From an uncultured Clostridia bacterium (GTDB lineage Bacteria > Bacillota > Clostridia > Oscillospirales > CAG-272), in NCBI GenBank assembly GCA_937894775.1, contig CALAXC010000332.1, positions 1 to 39,882 on the forward strand: a stretch of DNA of 39,882 nucleotides, read 5' to 3'. The notes under the pieces were generated by a model that worked only from the letters and a program-made list of their open reading frames with translations, was not told the origin of the DNA and ran no database searches. Of this stretch, positions 1 to 6,640 are shown one piece after another (positions within the stretch are counted from its first letter, which is position 1; each line of letters starts with the position of its first letter). The position numbers and the translations under genes were made by a program.

Positions 1-2
1 AC

Positions 3-1559
3 GGACAGAGAACGCACGATAGTGTTATAGCGAACGATATATATTATCAGCTTACTCAAGAAGGATTTAAAGTATTCTATGCCGCGATCACTCTTGAGGG
101 TAAGCTCGGCTCTGCATACGAGCCTATTATCTTTGCCGCACTCAATAGTGCGAAAGTAATGCTTGCAATAGGAACAAAGCCCGAGTATTTTAATGCTGTA
201 TGGGTAAAGAATGAGTGGTCAAGATTTTTAAAGATAATACAAAAAGACCGCTCAAAGCTTCTCATTCCATGTTATCGTGATATGGATGCATATGAGCTTC
301 CCGATGAGTTTGCGCATCTTCAGGCGCAGGATATGGCAAAGATAGGCTTTATCAATGACGTGGTAAGAGGTATTAAGAAAGTTATCGTTAAAAATGAGCC
401 TAAGGCAACTACCGTAGTTAAAGAAACGGTTGTGATGAATTCAACAAGCAATTTCGCTCCCCTTCTTAAACGTGCGTTTATGTTTCTTGAATATGGTGAT
501 TGGAATTCTGCAGATGAATATGCTGAAAAGGTACTCGATCAAGATCCTGAATGTGCAGAGGCTTATCTTTGTAAACTTATGGCAGATCTTAAGGTTAGAA
601 AAAAGGAAGAACTTAAGAATTGTGAAAAACCATTTGACCAAAAGGGTGATTATCAAATAGCATTACGGTTTGCTGACGATGGGTTAAAAACTCTTCTTGA
701 GGATTCTATAAATTGCATAAAACAGCGTAATGAGCAGGAACGTATTGAAAACCATTATAATATCGCACTTGAAAAAATGAAAAATGCGTATGATGAAAAT
801 GCGTATTTATCGGTTGCTGAGTTGTTTAGAAATATAATTACTTATAAAGATTCAAAGGTTCTTGCCGATGAATGTGTTCAAAAAGCAGCAGAGGCAAGAC
901 GAAGGGTTGAAGAAGAAAAGCAACTAGCTATGCTTAAGGCCGAAGAGGAAAAAATAAAATTAATAGAAATAGCTAAGGAAAAAGCACGTATTGCGGAGGA
1001 AGAAAAACAAAAACGCATTGAAATTGCAAAACTTAGTAAGAAATTGAATATAATTTTTATATTAGTGTGTTTTGCAGCTGTTTTTGTTTTTGTAGGACTG
1101 TTTTATTTGAGAACATTTACTTCTGATGGCCTTGCGCCCGTGTTTACTGCATTATCTAATTTAACTGTTTTTGGATCTTTTGTATTGTTATATATTTTTT
1201 ATAATAAGTATCATGTTTTGCAACTTAATACACAAGATCAAAGCTATTTTCAAAAAACAAACAGAAAGCATAATTATACATTGGCTTTAATTATGTTTAT
1301 TGAAATATGCACGATGCTTATTTTCTTTGGTGATGAATGGGTGATTACGGCATTTGGTTTAATAGTGATACCGTATTTATGCATTATTGCGTTTATTGCT
1401 AATTTAGGAATGTTTGTGATATATTTTGCATGGATATATAAAAAGGAAAAATTGCCTATGTGGGTTCGTATTGTATTGACGGTCGCAGTTTTGGGAATTT
1501 CGATTTGTGTGATATATAAATTCCGTATCGATATCGAAAAAATATACATATATGCTTGA
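3..1559 (+). CDS. TIR-domain protein with TPR-like region, coiled coil and C-terminal membrane segments (5' partial)
   Basis: The reading frame is open from the window edge, so the true start lies upstream; the internal ATG at 159 falls in mid-domain. The first ~75 visible residues read as a TIR domain. A WVKNE motif (nt ~201-215) matches the place of the catalytic glutamate of NAD-cleaving TIRs such as SARM1 (WVHKE). A helical TPR-like stretch follows (nt ~450-900), then a Glu/Lys-rich coiled coil (nt ~900-1040). From nt ~1045 there are about five hydrophobic segments separated by short loops. Known: bacterial TIR domains often act as NADases in immune or toxin-type systems, and Clostridia carry many TIR-plus-TPR proteins of unknown role. 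Inferred: a TIR domain tethered to the membrane. No partner gene can be seen; rbfA follows with its own promoter. TIR assignment is fairly sure, function is not. Confidence 0.8.
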   Translation, partial: GQRTHDSVIANDIYYQLTQEGFKVFYAAITLEGKLGSAYEPIIFAALNSAKVMLAIGTKPEYFNAVWVKNEWSRFLKIIQKDRSKLLIPCYRDMDAYELPDEFAHLQAQDMAKIGFINDVVRGIKKVIVKNEPKATTVVKETVVMNSTSNFAPLLKRAFMFLEYGDWNSADEYAEKVLDQDPECAEAYLCKLMADLKVRKKEELKNCEKPFDQKGDYQIALRFADDGLKTLLEDSINCIKQRNEQERIENHYNIALEKMKNAYDENAYLSVAELFRNIITYKDSKVLADECVQKAAEARRRVEEEKQLAMLKAEEEKIKLIEIAKEKARIAEEEKQKRIEIAKLSKKLNIIFILVCFAAVFVFVGLFYLRTFTSDGLAPVFTALSNLTVFGSFVLLYIFYNKYHVLQLNTQDQSYFQKTNRKHNYTLALIMFIEICTMLIFFGDEWVITAFGLIVIPYLCIIAFIANLGMFVIYFAWIYKKEKLPMWVRIVLTVAVLGISICVIYKFRIDIEKIYIYA

Positions 1560-1609
1560 AATTCAAAAGTTGTTTGCAAATTATGTTTAAAATATAAGTG
1601 TGATTTTTC

Positions 1610-1638
1610 TTGCGTAAATGCAAAAAACGTGGTATAAT
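1610..1638 (+). promoter_or_regulatory. sigma-A promoter for rbfA-nrnA
   Basis: TTGCGT (1610-1615) and TATAAT (1633-1638) are separated by 17 bp, about 40 bp upstream of rbfA. This shows that rbfA is transcribed independently of the TIR gene. Confidence 0.75.
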
Positions 1639-1679
1639 AATTTTGTTAGACCGTATTTTTATGAGAGGAATTTTTACAA

Positions 1680-2051
1680 ATGGCAAAATACAGACGCGGA
1701 AGAATAAATGACGAAGTAAAAAAAGAGCTTTCTATGATCTTGCGTGAGGTTAAGGATCCGAGAATCACAGATGCTTTTATAAGCATTACTGCGGTTGACG
1801 TAACGGGTGACCTTAAGTTTGCAAAGGTATATTATTCGGCAATGCAGGGAGATAAAAAAGAGGTTGCGGCTGGTCTTAAGTCCTCGTCGGGCTTTATAAG
1901 AAGAGAGGTTGCAAGACGACTCAATCTTCGTATGACTCCCGAATTTACCTTTATTGAAGATCATTCAATAGAGCACGGAGCGCATATATCCAAGATTTTG
2001 AACAGTATTGAAATAACTCCCGAGGAGGAAGAGGAGAATGACGAGGTTTAA
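1680..2051 (+). CDS. rbfA: 30S ribosome-binding factor A (RbfA)
   Basis: RbfA binds the immature 30S subunit and helps mature the 5' end of 16S rRNA. The 123-residue protein has the family's length and its landmarks: an N-terminal R-I-N-D-E-V-K-K-E-L helix, the VKDPRI segment, the beta strand ending FAKVYYS, and a C-terminal P-E-F-T-F-I-E-D-H-S-I-E-H region with the I-L-N-S-I ending. The ATG is preceded by a GAGAGGA ribosome binding site. It overlaps nrnA by 14 bases. rbfA next to nrnA is usual in Bacillota, but there it normally ends a nusA-infB operon; here it has its own promoter behind a TIR gene. Confidence 0.96.
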   Translation: MAKYRRGRINDEVKKELSMILREVKDPRITDAFISITAVDVTGDLKFAKVYYSAMQGDKKEVAAGLKSSSGFIRREVARRLNLRMTPEFTFIEDHSIEHGAHISKILNSIEITPEEEEENDEV

Positions 2052-3042
2052 GGAATTTACACTTGACGATCTTTGCTTTGCGCTTTGCGAAAATAAAAGA
2101 ACACTTATTATTTTTCACATTCGTGCCGATGCCGATGCTGTTGGTTCAGCATTTGCGTTGAGAGAGCTTTTCAAAGTTCTCGGTATACCTTCTTACTGTG
2201 CGTGCAGCGAGGAACTCCCCGAAAGATTACAGTTCCTTTCCGATGGAACGCAGGGAAGTGTTCTTCTTGAAGAGGATATGCGCCTTGATTATGAGCGTAT
2301 TGTAAGTGTTGACTCAGCAGCTCCTGTTCAGCTCGGTTCTTTGTTTAACCGTCTGCATAAGGACATAGATATAATGATAGATCATCATTCTCAAGGAACG
2401 CCTTATGCCGATAATTATATAGATCCTACGGCTTCATCTACGGGAGAATTGATATACAGAATAGCGAAAAGGCTTGTGGAGCTTGGAGCAATCGACGAGA
2501 TACCGTTAAGAGTAATAAATTGTGTTTATGCCGCAATAAGCTCGGATACAGGCGGATTCCGTTTTTCAAATGCTACGCCCGATACATATAGGATCGCGGC
2601 AGAGCTTATCGAATACGGTATAGATCACGCTGAAATAAATCATTTATTGTTTGAGTGTAAATCTCCCGTGCAGATATCTGTAGAGGCAGAGGCGGCAAGA
2701 AATTTAAAGACTTATGCTAACGGTACTATAGCTTGGGTTCCGTTCTCTTACGAAAAGAAAAGAGAGCTGGGCGCTGAGGATGAGCATCTTGGAACTATCA
2801 TAGATATAGCAAGGTCGCTTGACGGTGTTGAGATCGCTTTCGCTATAAGAGAGGAAGCAAACCGAAACAGCTTTCGTGTTTCGATGCGTTCAATGACAGA
2901 TTTTGATGTTTCTTACGTTTGTTCACGTTTTGGCGGGGGCGGACATAAAACATCTGCGGGATGTACGGTCGTAGCGGCAAATATGCAGGATGCGGAAGAA
3001 AAGATCCTTGCTGAGATAGGCAGACTAAAAAACAGACGGTAA
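2038..3042 (+). CDS. nrnA: DHH/DHHA1 phosphoesterase, NrnA-like (oligoribonuclease / pAp phosphatase)
   Basis: NrnA-type proteins degrade short RNA oligonucleotides (nano-RNA) and dephosphorylate 3'-phosphoadenosine 5'-phosphate in the cytosol. The 334-residue product has the DHH-domain motifs in order: HIRADADAVGS (residues ~27-37, usually HxxPDGDAxGS), the metal-binding VDSA aspartate, the DHH triad in I-D-H-H-S-Q, and S-S-D-T-G-G-F-R. The DHHA1 domain follows, with GGGGHKTSAG near the C-terminus. The start ATG overlaps the end of rbfA, and the GAGGAGGAAGAGGAG stretch inside rbfA is its ribosome binding site, so translational coupling is likely. The first motif reads A-D-A-D-A rather than P-D-G-D-A; the metal-binding aspartates are kept. 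Confidence 0.92.
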   Translation: MTRFKEFTLDDLCFALCENKRTLIIFHIRADADAVGSAFALRELFKVLGIPSYCACSEELPERLQFLSDGTQGSVLLEEDMRLDYERIVSVDSAAPVQLGSLFNRLHKDIDIMIDHHSQGTPYADNYIDPTASSTGELIYRIAKRLVELGAIDEIPLRVINCVYAAISSDTGGFRFSNATPDTYRIAAELIEYGIDHAEINHLLFECKSPVQISVEAEAARNLKTYANGTIAWVPFSYEKKRELGAEDEHLGTIIDIARSLDGVEIAFAIREEANRNSFRVSMRSMTDFDVSYVCSRFGGGGHKTSAGCTVVAANMQDAEEKILAEIGRLKNRR

Positions 3043-3056
3043 ATCGATTATATAAT

Positions 3057-3088
3057 AAAAAAGCTGTTTCATTTGAAACAGCTTTTTT
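3057..3088. terminator. bidirectional terminator between nrnA and the cyclophilin gene
   Basis: The stem GCTGTTTC (3063-3070) pairs with GAAACAGC (3075-3082) around the loop ATTT. It is flanked by six A on the left and six T on the right, so it can terminate both converging genes. Confidence 0.9.
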
Positions 3089-3094
3089 ATTTGA

Positions 3095-3673
3095 TTATTC
3101 TTTGAATGTTATAGAGCTTATTACAACGTCGGTAATAGGCTTATCATTTTCGTTTGTTTCAACAGCAGCGATAGCGTCAACTACCTCCATTCCTTCTGTA
3201 ACCTTACCGAAAGAAGCGTATTTTCCGTTAAGGCTGGGATAGGATACCTGACAGATAAAGAATTGCGATGATGCCGAGTTGGGATTTCCTGAACGAGCCA
3301 TAGAAATTACTCCGCGTGTATGAGCGAGAGTGTTTTTAACGCCGTTCTCTGAAAATTCACCCTTGATGTTTATTTTTGTGCCGTTTGCGTCGGTCTGACC
3401 GCCCGTTCCGTCACCCAAAGGATCTCCGCCCTGGATCATAAAGTCCTCTATTACGCGGTGGAATATGAGACCGTCATAGAATTTTTCGTTTACAAGCTTT
3501 TTGAAATTTTTTACTGTGATGGGAGCAATATCGGGATAAAGCTCAACTGTTATTTTTCCGAAGTCTTTAACGTCTATTATAACTGTGTTCGGAAGTGAGT
3601 CTGTTTCGTCGCAAGAAATCAGACAGGGCATAAGCATAATTGCTACTAAAAAAAGACAAATAATTTTTTTCAC
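3095..3673 (-). CDS. Cyclophilin-type peptidyl-prolyl isomerase lipoprotein
   Basis: This should catalyse cis-trans isomerisation of proline bonds in proteins outside the membrane. The 192 residues begin with a lipoprotein signal peptide (basic MKK, hydrophobic core, lipobox LISC with Cys21). A cyclophilin domain of about 160 residues follows: the FHRVI active-site motif with its catalytic Arg, MIQGGDP, the ARSGNPNSASSQFFI segment, and FGKVTEGMEVVD near the end. The start codon is GTG, with AAGGAG seven to eight bases upstream; no in-frame ATG lies nearby. The gene has its own promoter behind the lipase-like gene. The family is certain; the extracytoplasmic location follows from the lipobox. 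Confidence 0.94.
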   Translation of the reverse strand: MKKIICLFLVAIMLMPCLISCDETDSLPNTVIIDVKDFGKITVELYPDIAPITVKNFKKLVNEKFYDGLIFHRVIEDFMIQGGDPLGDGTGGQTDANGTKINIKGEFSENGVKNTLAHTRGVISMARSGNPNSASSQFFICQVSYPSLNGKYASFGKVTEGMEVVDAIAAVETNENDKPITDVVISSITFKE

Positions 3674-3705
3674 GGTGTACTCCTTTATTTTTTATTAACG
3701 TAAAT

Positions 3706-3734
3706 ATTATATCATAAAAATAGTGATTTGTAAA
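3706..3734 (-). promoter_or_regulatory. sigma-A promoter for the cyclophilin lipoprotein
   Basis: On the minus strand TTTACA (3729-3734) and TATAAT (3706-3711) lie 17 bp apart, about 35 bp before the GTG start. Confidence 0.75.
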
Positions 3735-3770
3735 CAGTAAAAAATCATTAATAATTTTTATCTTTTTATT

Positions 3771-5099
3771 TTAAAGACCTTTTTGACGAAGATCGCTTAC
3801 AAGCTTGACGTAAAAATCACGGACGTCAAAATCTTTAATATTTTCTCTGTTGAGGTCGATCATATCTCCGTGAGAGATACCGCGTTTTCCGTCTGTGCGT
3901 AAAAGAGTGTATTTTTCGCCCCAAGCGAAAGAGCTTTCTCCCACTAATCCGTCGTTTTCGCCATCAAAATTTTTAACGTAGCGGTAGGATAGATTGAGCG
4001 GAAATTTTCCTTTTTTCGGATGTAACATAACCGAGCCTATACTTTGAGCGTATATACCGTCAGGAAATGTCAGCTGTTCGTTTAATTTTTTACAATGCTC
4101 TGCTGTAAGATCGTTTACTGCCGCAAGAAAGTCGGGAGTGTCGTCGCCGAGCGCAGTCAAGGTGGAATTGTATGCGTTTGCCACTTTATTTTTTATCTTT
4201 TTGGGAGTGGATTCGAGTAATTTTTCGGCAAAAATGCAACCTCTGTGAGGTGTGTTCACTGTAGTTATCGATGCAACGTAGGGCGCGAGCCCGAATTCGG
4301 ATATTGCGTATCTGCAATCAAGTCCGCCCTTTGAGTGAGCTATAATATTAACTTTTTCACATTCCGAGCGTTCTACTATAAGCTTTATTCTGTGGGCAAG
4401 TTCTCTTGCGCTTTCTTTGATACTAAGCGCAGATTGGTGCTGACCGTAATATATGACCGCGCCGTGAGCTTTCAGCGCGCTTGGAATTCTTCCCCAATAG
4501 TTAAACAGCTTGCTGTCACGGAAAAATACACCGTGAATCAACACTATAGGGTATTTGGTTTTGCATATAGAAGCGAGAGCGGGATCTGATGCTATTATTT
4601 CTTTTTTGATTTCAAAATCTAACTCATCTGCCGTAACTCGTATGATCTTTGTAAGAACTATCAAATTGGCTATAGGTATCATACCGCACAAAGCGCCGAT
4701 AACACGCCATTTTATACCCATTTGCGTTGAAGTGAGGTATACGCATAAAATTCCGTTCCAAAAAAATATAGCGGAGAAAATTATGCATAAAAGCGCGCTG
4801 AATATAAAATCAAGATAGTTTTGTGGGAGCAAGCGAAATGCAAGGACAACGTGCCATATTATTGACGGGATAAGCGAGAGTATAAAGATGAAAAGAGTAG
4901 CCGTTCCGTGATGGCAGAATTTTAAACGAAGCTTTTTCGTACCGTTAAGCTTAATTCCGGGGAGAATATTAAGCAATATAAAAAGAGGAATTATAAGTAA
5001 AAGTAAATATGGAATCTTTTTTATTAGCAAATAGCTGTTAAATAGAAAAACACTTAGAATAAAAAAGATTATATTTGAAAACGTTATATATCTTTTCAT
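3771..5099 (-). CDS. Membrane-anchored alpha/beta hydrolase, lipase-like
   Basis: The 442-residue protein begins with about five hydrophobic segments in the first ~155 residues and ends in an alpha/beta hydrolase domain of ~260 residues. That domain has the oxyanion-strand motif PIVLIHG, the nucleophile elbow AHSKGG, the NTPHRG motif typical of true lipases, NDGLVGES carrying a likely catalytic aspartate, and GISHGD carrying the likely histidine. Known: these motifs belong to triacylglycerol lipases of the Pseudomonas/Bacillus type. Inferred: a membrane-tethered lipase or esterase; the substrate is unknown. I place the start at the ATG at 5099, with AAGGAG seven bases upstream; a longer frame to 5135 would put the ribosome binding site inside the gene. 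Own promoter; monocistronic. Confidence 0.85.
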   Translation of the reverse strand: MKRYITFSNIIFFILSVFLFNSYLLIKKIPYLLLLIIPLFILLNILPGIKLNGTKKLRLKFCHHGTATLFIFILSLIPSIIWHVVLAFRLLPQNYLDFIFSALLCIIFSAIFFWNGILCVYLTSTQMGIKWRVIGALCGMIPIANLIVLTKIIRVTADELDFEIKKEIIASDPALASICKTKYPIVLIHGVFFRDSKLFNYWGRIPSALKAHGAVIYYGQHQSALSIKESARELAHRIKLIVERSECEKVNIIAHSKGGLDCRYAISEFGLAPYVASITTVNTPHRGCIFAEKLLESTPKKIKNKVANAYNSTLTALGDDTPDFLAAVNDLTAEHCKKLNEQLTFPDGIYAQSIGSVMLHPKKGKFPLNLSYRYVKNFDGENDGLVGESSFAWGEKYTLLRTDGKRGISHGDMIDLNRENIKDFDVRDFYVKLVSDLRQKGL

Positions 5100-5125
5100 A
5101 GTTTTCTCCTTATTTCGTTTGTTAT

Positions 5126-5154
5126 ATTGTAACACGAATTTTGTGCTATGTCAA
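5126..5154 (-). promoter_or_regulatory. sigma-A promoter for the lipase-like gene
   Basis: On the minus strand a perfect TTGACA (5149-5154) is separated by 17 bp from TACAAT (5126-5131), just upstream of the ribosome binding site. Confidence 0.8.
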
Positions 5155-5194
5155 GAAATGATGTTGTTTGTTTCACTCGCACAGTAGTTAAAAA

Positions 5195-5330
5195 AATGAA
5201 TGATGACGCGTGATGATATATAAGCTCGGCTTGGCGACCTTGACGATGTACACCACGCCTCGCGCGGTGGTGATATGCAAAGCCTACGGGAACCCCCAAA
5301 GCTCGCTTTGCTCGATTCGGGGAACCCCTA
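5195..5330. repeat. Left hairpin array with GATGATAT-type linkers
   Basis: This GC-richer, non-coding stretch is made of short hairpins joined by degenerate GATGATAT / GACGATGTAC / GATATGC linkers. Visible hairpins are AAGC-TCG-GCTT (5222-5232), ACCAC...GTGGT (5251-5270 region) and CAAAGC-TC-GCTTTG (5296-5310 region). The last sits between two near-copies of GGGAACCCC (5288-5297 and 5319-5328). It lies at the 3' side of the two-gene four-helix-bundle module and mirrors the array at 6222-6384 on its other side, though the linker differs. Function unknown; inferred to be part of the same mobile or structured element. Confidence 0.6.
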
Positions 5331-5467
5331 CTGCGGCTTGGATAAACAAAAACAGTCCGTGATTTTTGCTGTGAGGATAGCCTTATCCCTTGGTGATGAT
5401 GGGAGTTGCACTTAACCGCTGTCTTCCGGGGTGCTGCTCCATGCTTGCAAACGAACCTATGTATTGA
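5331..5467. other. Non-coding, structured-looking stretch downstream of the small-gene module
   Basis: I see no convincing gene here. Short inverted repeats are present, among them GGATA/TATCC (5392-5405 region, loop GCCT) and ACAG/CTGT with A/T-rich flanks (5350-5375 region). Base composition is higher in GC than the AT-rich spacers elsewhere in the window, and it continues without a break into the hairpin array at 5195-5330. It may be a structured RNA segment or a decayed part of the same element. No family recognised. Confidence 0.35.
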
Positions 5468-5815
5468 TTATTTACACAAGTCTTCAAGTTCTTTTTTAGT
5501 AAATTTCTTATATCTATTGTTCGAATACATAGATTCCGTTGTGTCGGGTATTTTATTTATTAACTTTTCAATATCAATGCTTTCATGAAATTCTAATAAT
5601 TCACCATTTTCATCTTCTGTTTTGTATGCACAAACAATAAACTGTCGATTTTCCCAATCCATATAAAAAGAATCGGTTACGCTCAAATTGTCTACATCTA
5701 AGTATGTATCTTGGTCATCGATGAATTTCTCATATATAAACTCATACAGAGCCTCTTCGCTGATTTTGATAACGCGGACTTCATCATTTGTTAATGGAGT
5801 ATGTTTCTTTTTCAT
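5468..5815 (-). CDS. Small acidic protein of unknown function, coupled to the four-helix-bundle gene
   Basis: I do not recognise this 115-residue protein. It is acidic and mostly polar, with no signal peptide or membrane segment. A helical N-terminal part contains the ISEEALYEFIYEKF stretch, and a central beta-like part contains F-Y-M-D-W-E-N-R-Q-F-I-V-C-A-Y. The C-terminus is basic, K-K-F-T-K-K-E-L. The ATG at 5815 has AGGAG eight bases upstream and overlaps the stop of the preceding gene as ATGA, so the two are almost surely translated together. A longer frame to 5875 runs into that gene and is unlikely. Inferred: a partner of the four-helix-bundle protein. Confidence 0.75.
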   Translation of the reverse strand: MKKKHTPLTNDEVRVIKISEEALYEFIYEKFIDDQDTYLDVDNLSVTDSFYMDWENRQFIVCAYKTEDENGELLEFHESIDIEKLINKIPDTTESMYSNNRYKKFTKKELEDLCK

Positions 5816-6159
5816 TTTATGTTCTCCTTCGCCGTATTGATCGAGGCAATCAACATTCTGCGGATAGAACCGCAATCGTGCAGAACATTTTTCGCAATCT
5901 CTTCCGAAATGATATTCGCTTTTTGCGCAATCTCAATCCAATATTCTGTTTCATAACACTCTTTGAGAGAAATTTGCAACTTAGCAACGAAATCCGCTTT
6001 GCTATGAGCATATTTTGCCTCTCTGATATTTGCGCCGATACTTGTACCGCTTCGTTCAAGCTGATTGGATAAAGAATAATGACCTTTAATGCCGTCTGTC
6101 AAATTCAAAATTTTAACTGCAAAGTCGGTTGACATATCTGCAAGTTTGTTTTCTGCCAT
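5812..6159 (-). CDS. Four-helix-bundle protein (S23 / 23S rRNA intervening-sequence protein family)
   Basis: The 115-residue, all-helical product carries the hallmarks of the S23/IVP four-helix-bundle family (TIGR02436 type): a central S-N-Q-L-E-R-S-G-T-S-I-G-A-N-I-R-E-A segment, then K-A-D-F-V-A-K-L-Q-I-S-L-K-E-C-Y-E-T-E-Y-W. Known: members are encoded in insertions within 23S rRNA genes, as accessory variability determinants (Avd) of diversity-generating retroelements, and as orphans; they bind nucleic acid or partner proteins. No reverse transcriptase or rRNA is present here. The ATG at 6159 follows AGAGGTGA; an upstream GTG overlaps that ribosome binding site and is not used. It heads a two-gene operon between two hairpin arrays, next to tRNA-Gln. 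Confidence 0.9.
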   Translation of the reverse strand: MAENKLADMSTDFAVKILNLTDGIKGHYSLSNQLERSGTSIGANIREAKYAHSKADFVAKLQISLKECYETEYWIEIAQKANIISEEIAKNVLHDCGSIRRMLIASINTAKENIK

Positions 6160-6179
6160 CGTTATCACCTCTTTCGCTT

Positions 6180-6216
6180 ATTATAGCATAAATAGCATAA
6201 ATCGAAGTAAAAGTCA
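6180..6216 (-). promoter_or_regulatory. probable promoter for the four-helix-bundle operon
   Basis: On the minus strand TATAAT (6180-6185) lies just before the ribosome binding site. The TTGACT at ~6211-6216, at the edge of the hairpin array, is 25 bp or more from it and may serve a different -10 hexamer. A direct repeat of ATGCTAT lies between them. Exact promoter uncertain. Confidence 0.4.
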
Positions 6217-6221
6217 ATGAA

Positions 6222-6384
6222 ATCGTGCTACGCACGATGAAATCCTCGCTTCGCTCGGATGAAATCTTCAGCCTACGGCTTCAGATGAAATTAAATCCGT
6301 CCCCCTCACCCCGCGAAGCGGGATTTCATCACAAAGTGATTTCATCCCACGTTAGTGGGATTTATCCCGTCCGTAAGGACGGAT
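6222..6384. repeat. Right hairpin array: seven small hairpins with GAA/TTC linkers, arranged as one large inverted repeat
   Basis: Seven consecutive hairpins, most beginning ATC and ending GAT, lie at 6222-6238 (loop TAC), 6242-6260 (TTC), 6264-6286 (TAC), 6310-6322 (GAA), 6328-6340 (AAA), 6344-6361 (GTTA) and 6364-6384 (GTAA). The first three are joined by GAA, giving GATGAAATC junctions. The later ones are joined by TTC or TT, giving GATTTCATC. The linker orientation flips near 6290-6309, so the array is also a large imperfect palindrome. Hairpins 2 and 3 share a two-by-two internal mismatch. Stem sequences all differ while the frame is kept, so pairing, not sequence, appears to be conserved. 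Not CRISPR. Confidence 0.85.
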
Positions 6385-6391
6385 TTAGTTG

Positions 6392-6426
6392 AAAAAAGCC
6401 AAGTCGAAATTCAACTTGGCTTTTTT
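6392..6426 (-). terminator. terminator of tRNA-Gln
   Basis: GCCAAGTTGAATTTCGACTT... on the minus strand folds as AAAAAAGCCAAGT paired with ACTTGGCTTTTTT, just after the CCA end of the tRNA, and ends in six T. On the plus strand it is equally T-rich, so it could work both ways. It directly adjoins the hairpin array. Confidence 0.85.
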
Positions 6427-6428
6427 CT

Positions 6429-6502
6429 TGGCTGGGGTGGAAAGAATCGAACTTTCCCGGCGAGAGTCAAAGTCTCGTGTCCTACCACTAGACTACACCC
6501 CA
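6429..6502 (-). tRNA. tRNA-Gln (anticodon UUG), CCA encoded
   Basis: Reading the minus strand from 6502, the acceptor arm TGGGGTG pairs with CACCCCA. The anticodon arm CGAGA-CTTTGAC-TCTCG gives the anticodon TTG. The T arm is GAAAG-TTCGATT-CTTTC. Discriminator G is followed by genomically encoded CCA (6429-6431). The UGGGGU start and UUG anticodon are typical of bacterial tRNA-Gln. It is a lone tRNA with its own promoter and terminator; its 3' end faces the accessory module, as is common for tRNA-linked insertions. Confidence 0.95.
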
Positions 6503-6517
6503 ATATTCACGATAAAC

Positions 6518-6546
6518 ATTATACCATAAAGCATTTTTATTGTCAA
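6518..6546 (-). promoter_or_regulatory. consensus promoter for tRNA-Gln
   Basis: On the minus strand TTGACA (6541-6546), a 17-bp spacer and TATAAT (6518-6523): a perfect sigma-A promoter about 15 bp before the tRNA. Confidence 0.85.
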
Positions 6547-6562
6547 TACTTTTTATTAAATT

Positions 6563-6598
6563 TTGGGGCAGATCAATGTGGATTTGAATCTGCCCCAA
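6563..6598 (-). terminator. inverted repeat downstream of the MBL-fold gene, possible terminator
   Basis: GGGGCAGAT (6565-6573) pairs with ATCTGCCCC (6588-6596), extended by TT/AA. It lies between the MBL-fold gene and the tRNA promoter. The T tract on the minus strand is weak and interrupted, so termination is plausible, not certain. Confidence 0.55.
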
Positions 6599-6640
6599 TT
6601 ATTTTATATAATTACTTGATCGGTTTAATCGCTATACTTA

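Noticed and set aside
1..3042. A multi-gene TIR defence operon at the window start
   Set aside because: The next genes are rbfA and nrnA with their own promoter; no second defence-like gene is visible, though the upstream side is outside the window.
5406..5588. Plus-strand frame of 60 codons next to the left hairpin array
   Set aside because: It overlaps the well-supported minus-strand small gene and lacks a ribosome binding site.
5812..6159. Diversity-generating retroelement based on the Avd-like four-helix-bundle gene
   Set aside because: No reverse transcriptase, template/variable repeat pair or target gene lies nearby.
6222..6384. Hairpin array considered as a CRISPR array
   Set aside because: No identical direct repeats of 23-47 bases and no unique spacers; the units are self-complementary hairpins of 13-23 bases with different stems, and no cas gene is present.
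5160..6440. Integrase-type tRNA att duplication around the module
   Set aside because: I could not find a copy of the tRNA-Gln 3' end at the far boundary; only a short GCCAAG recurs in the terminator, too short to count.
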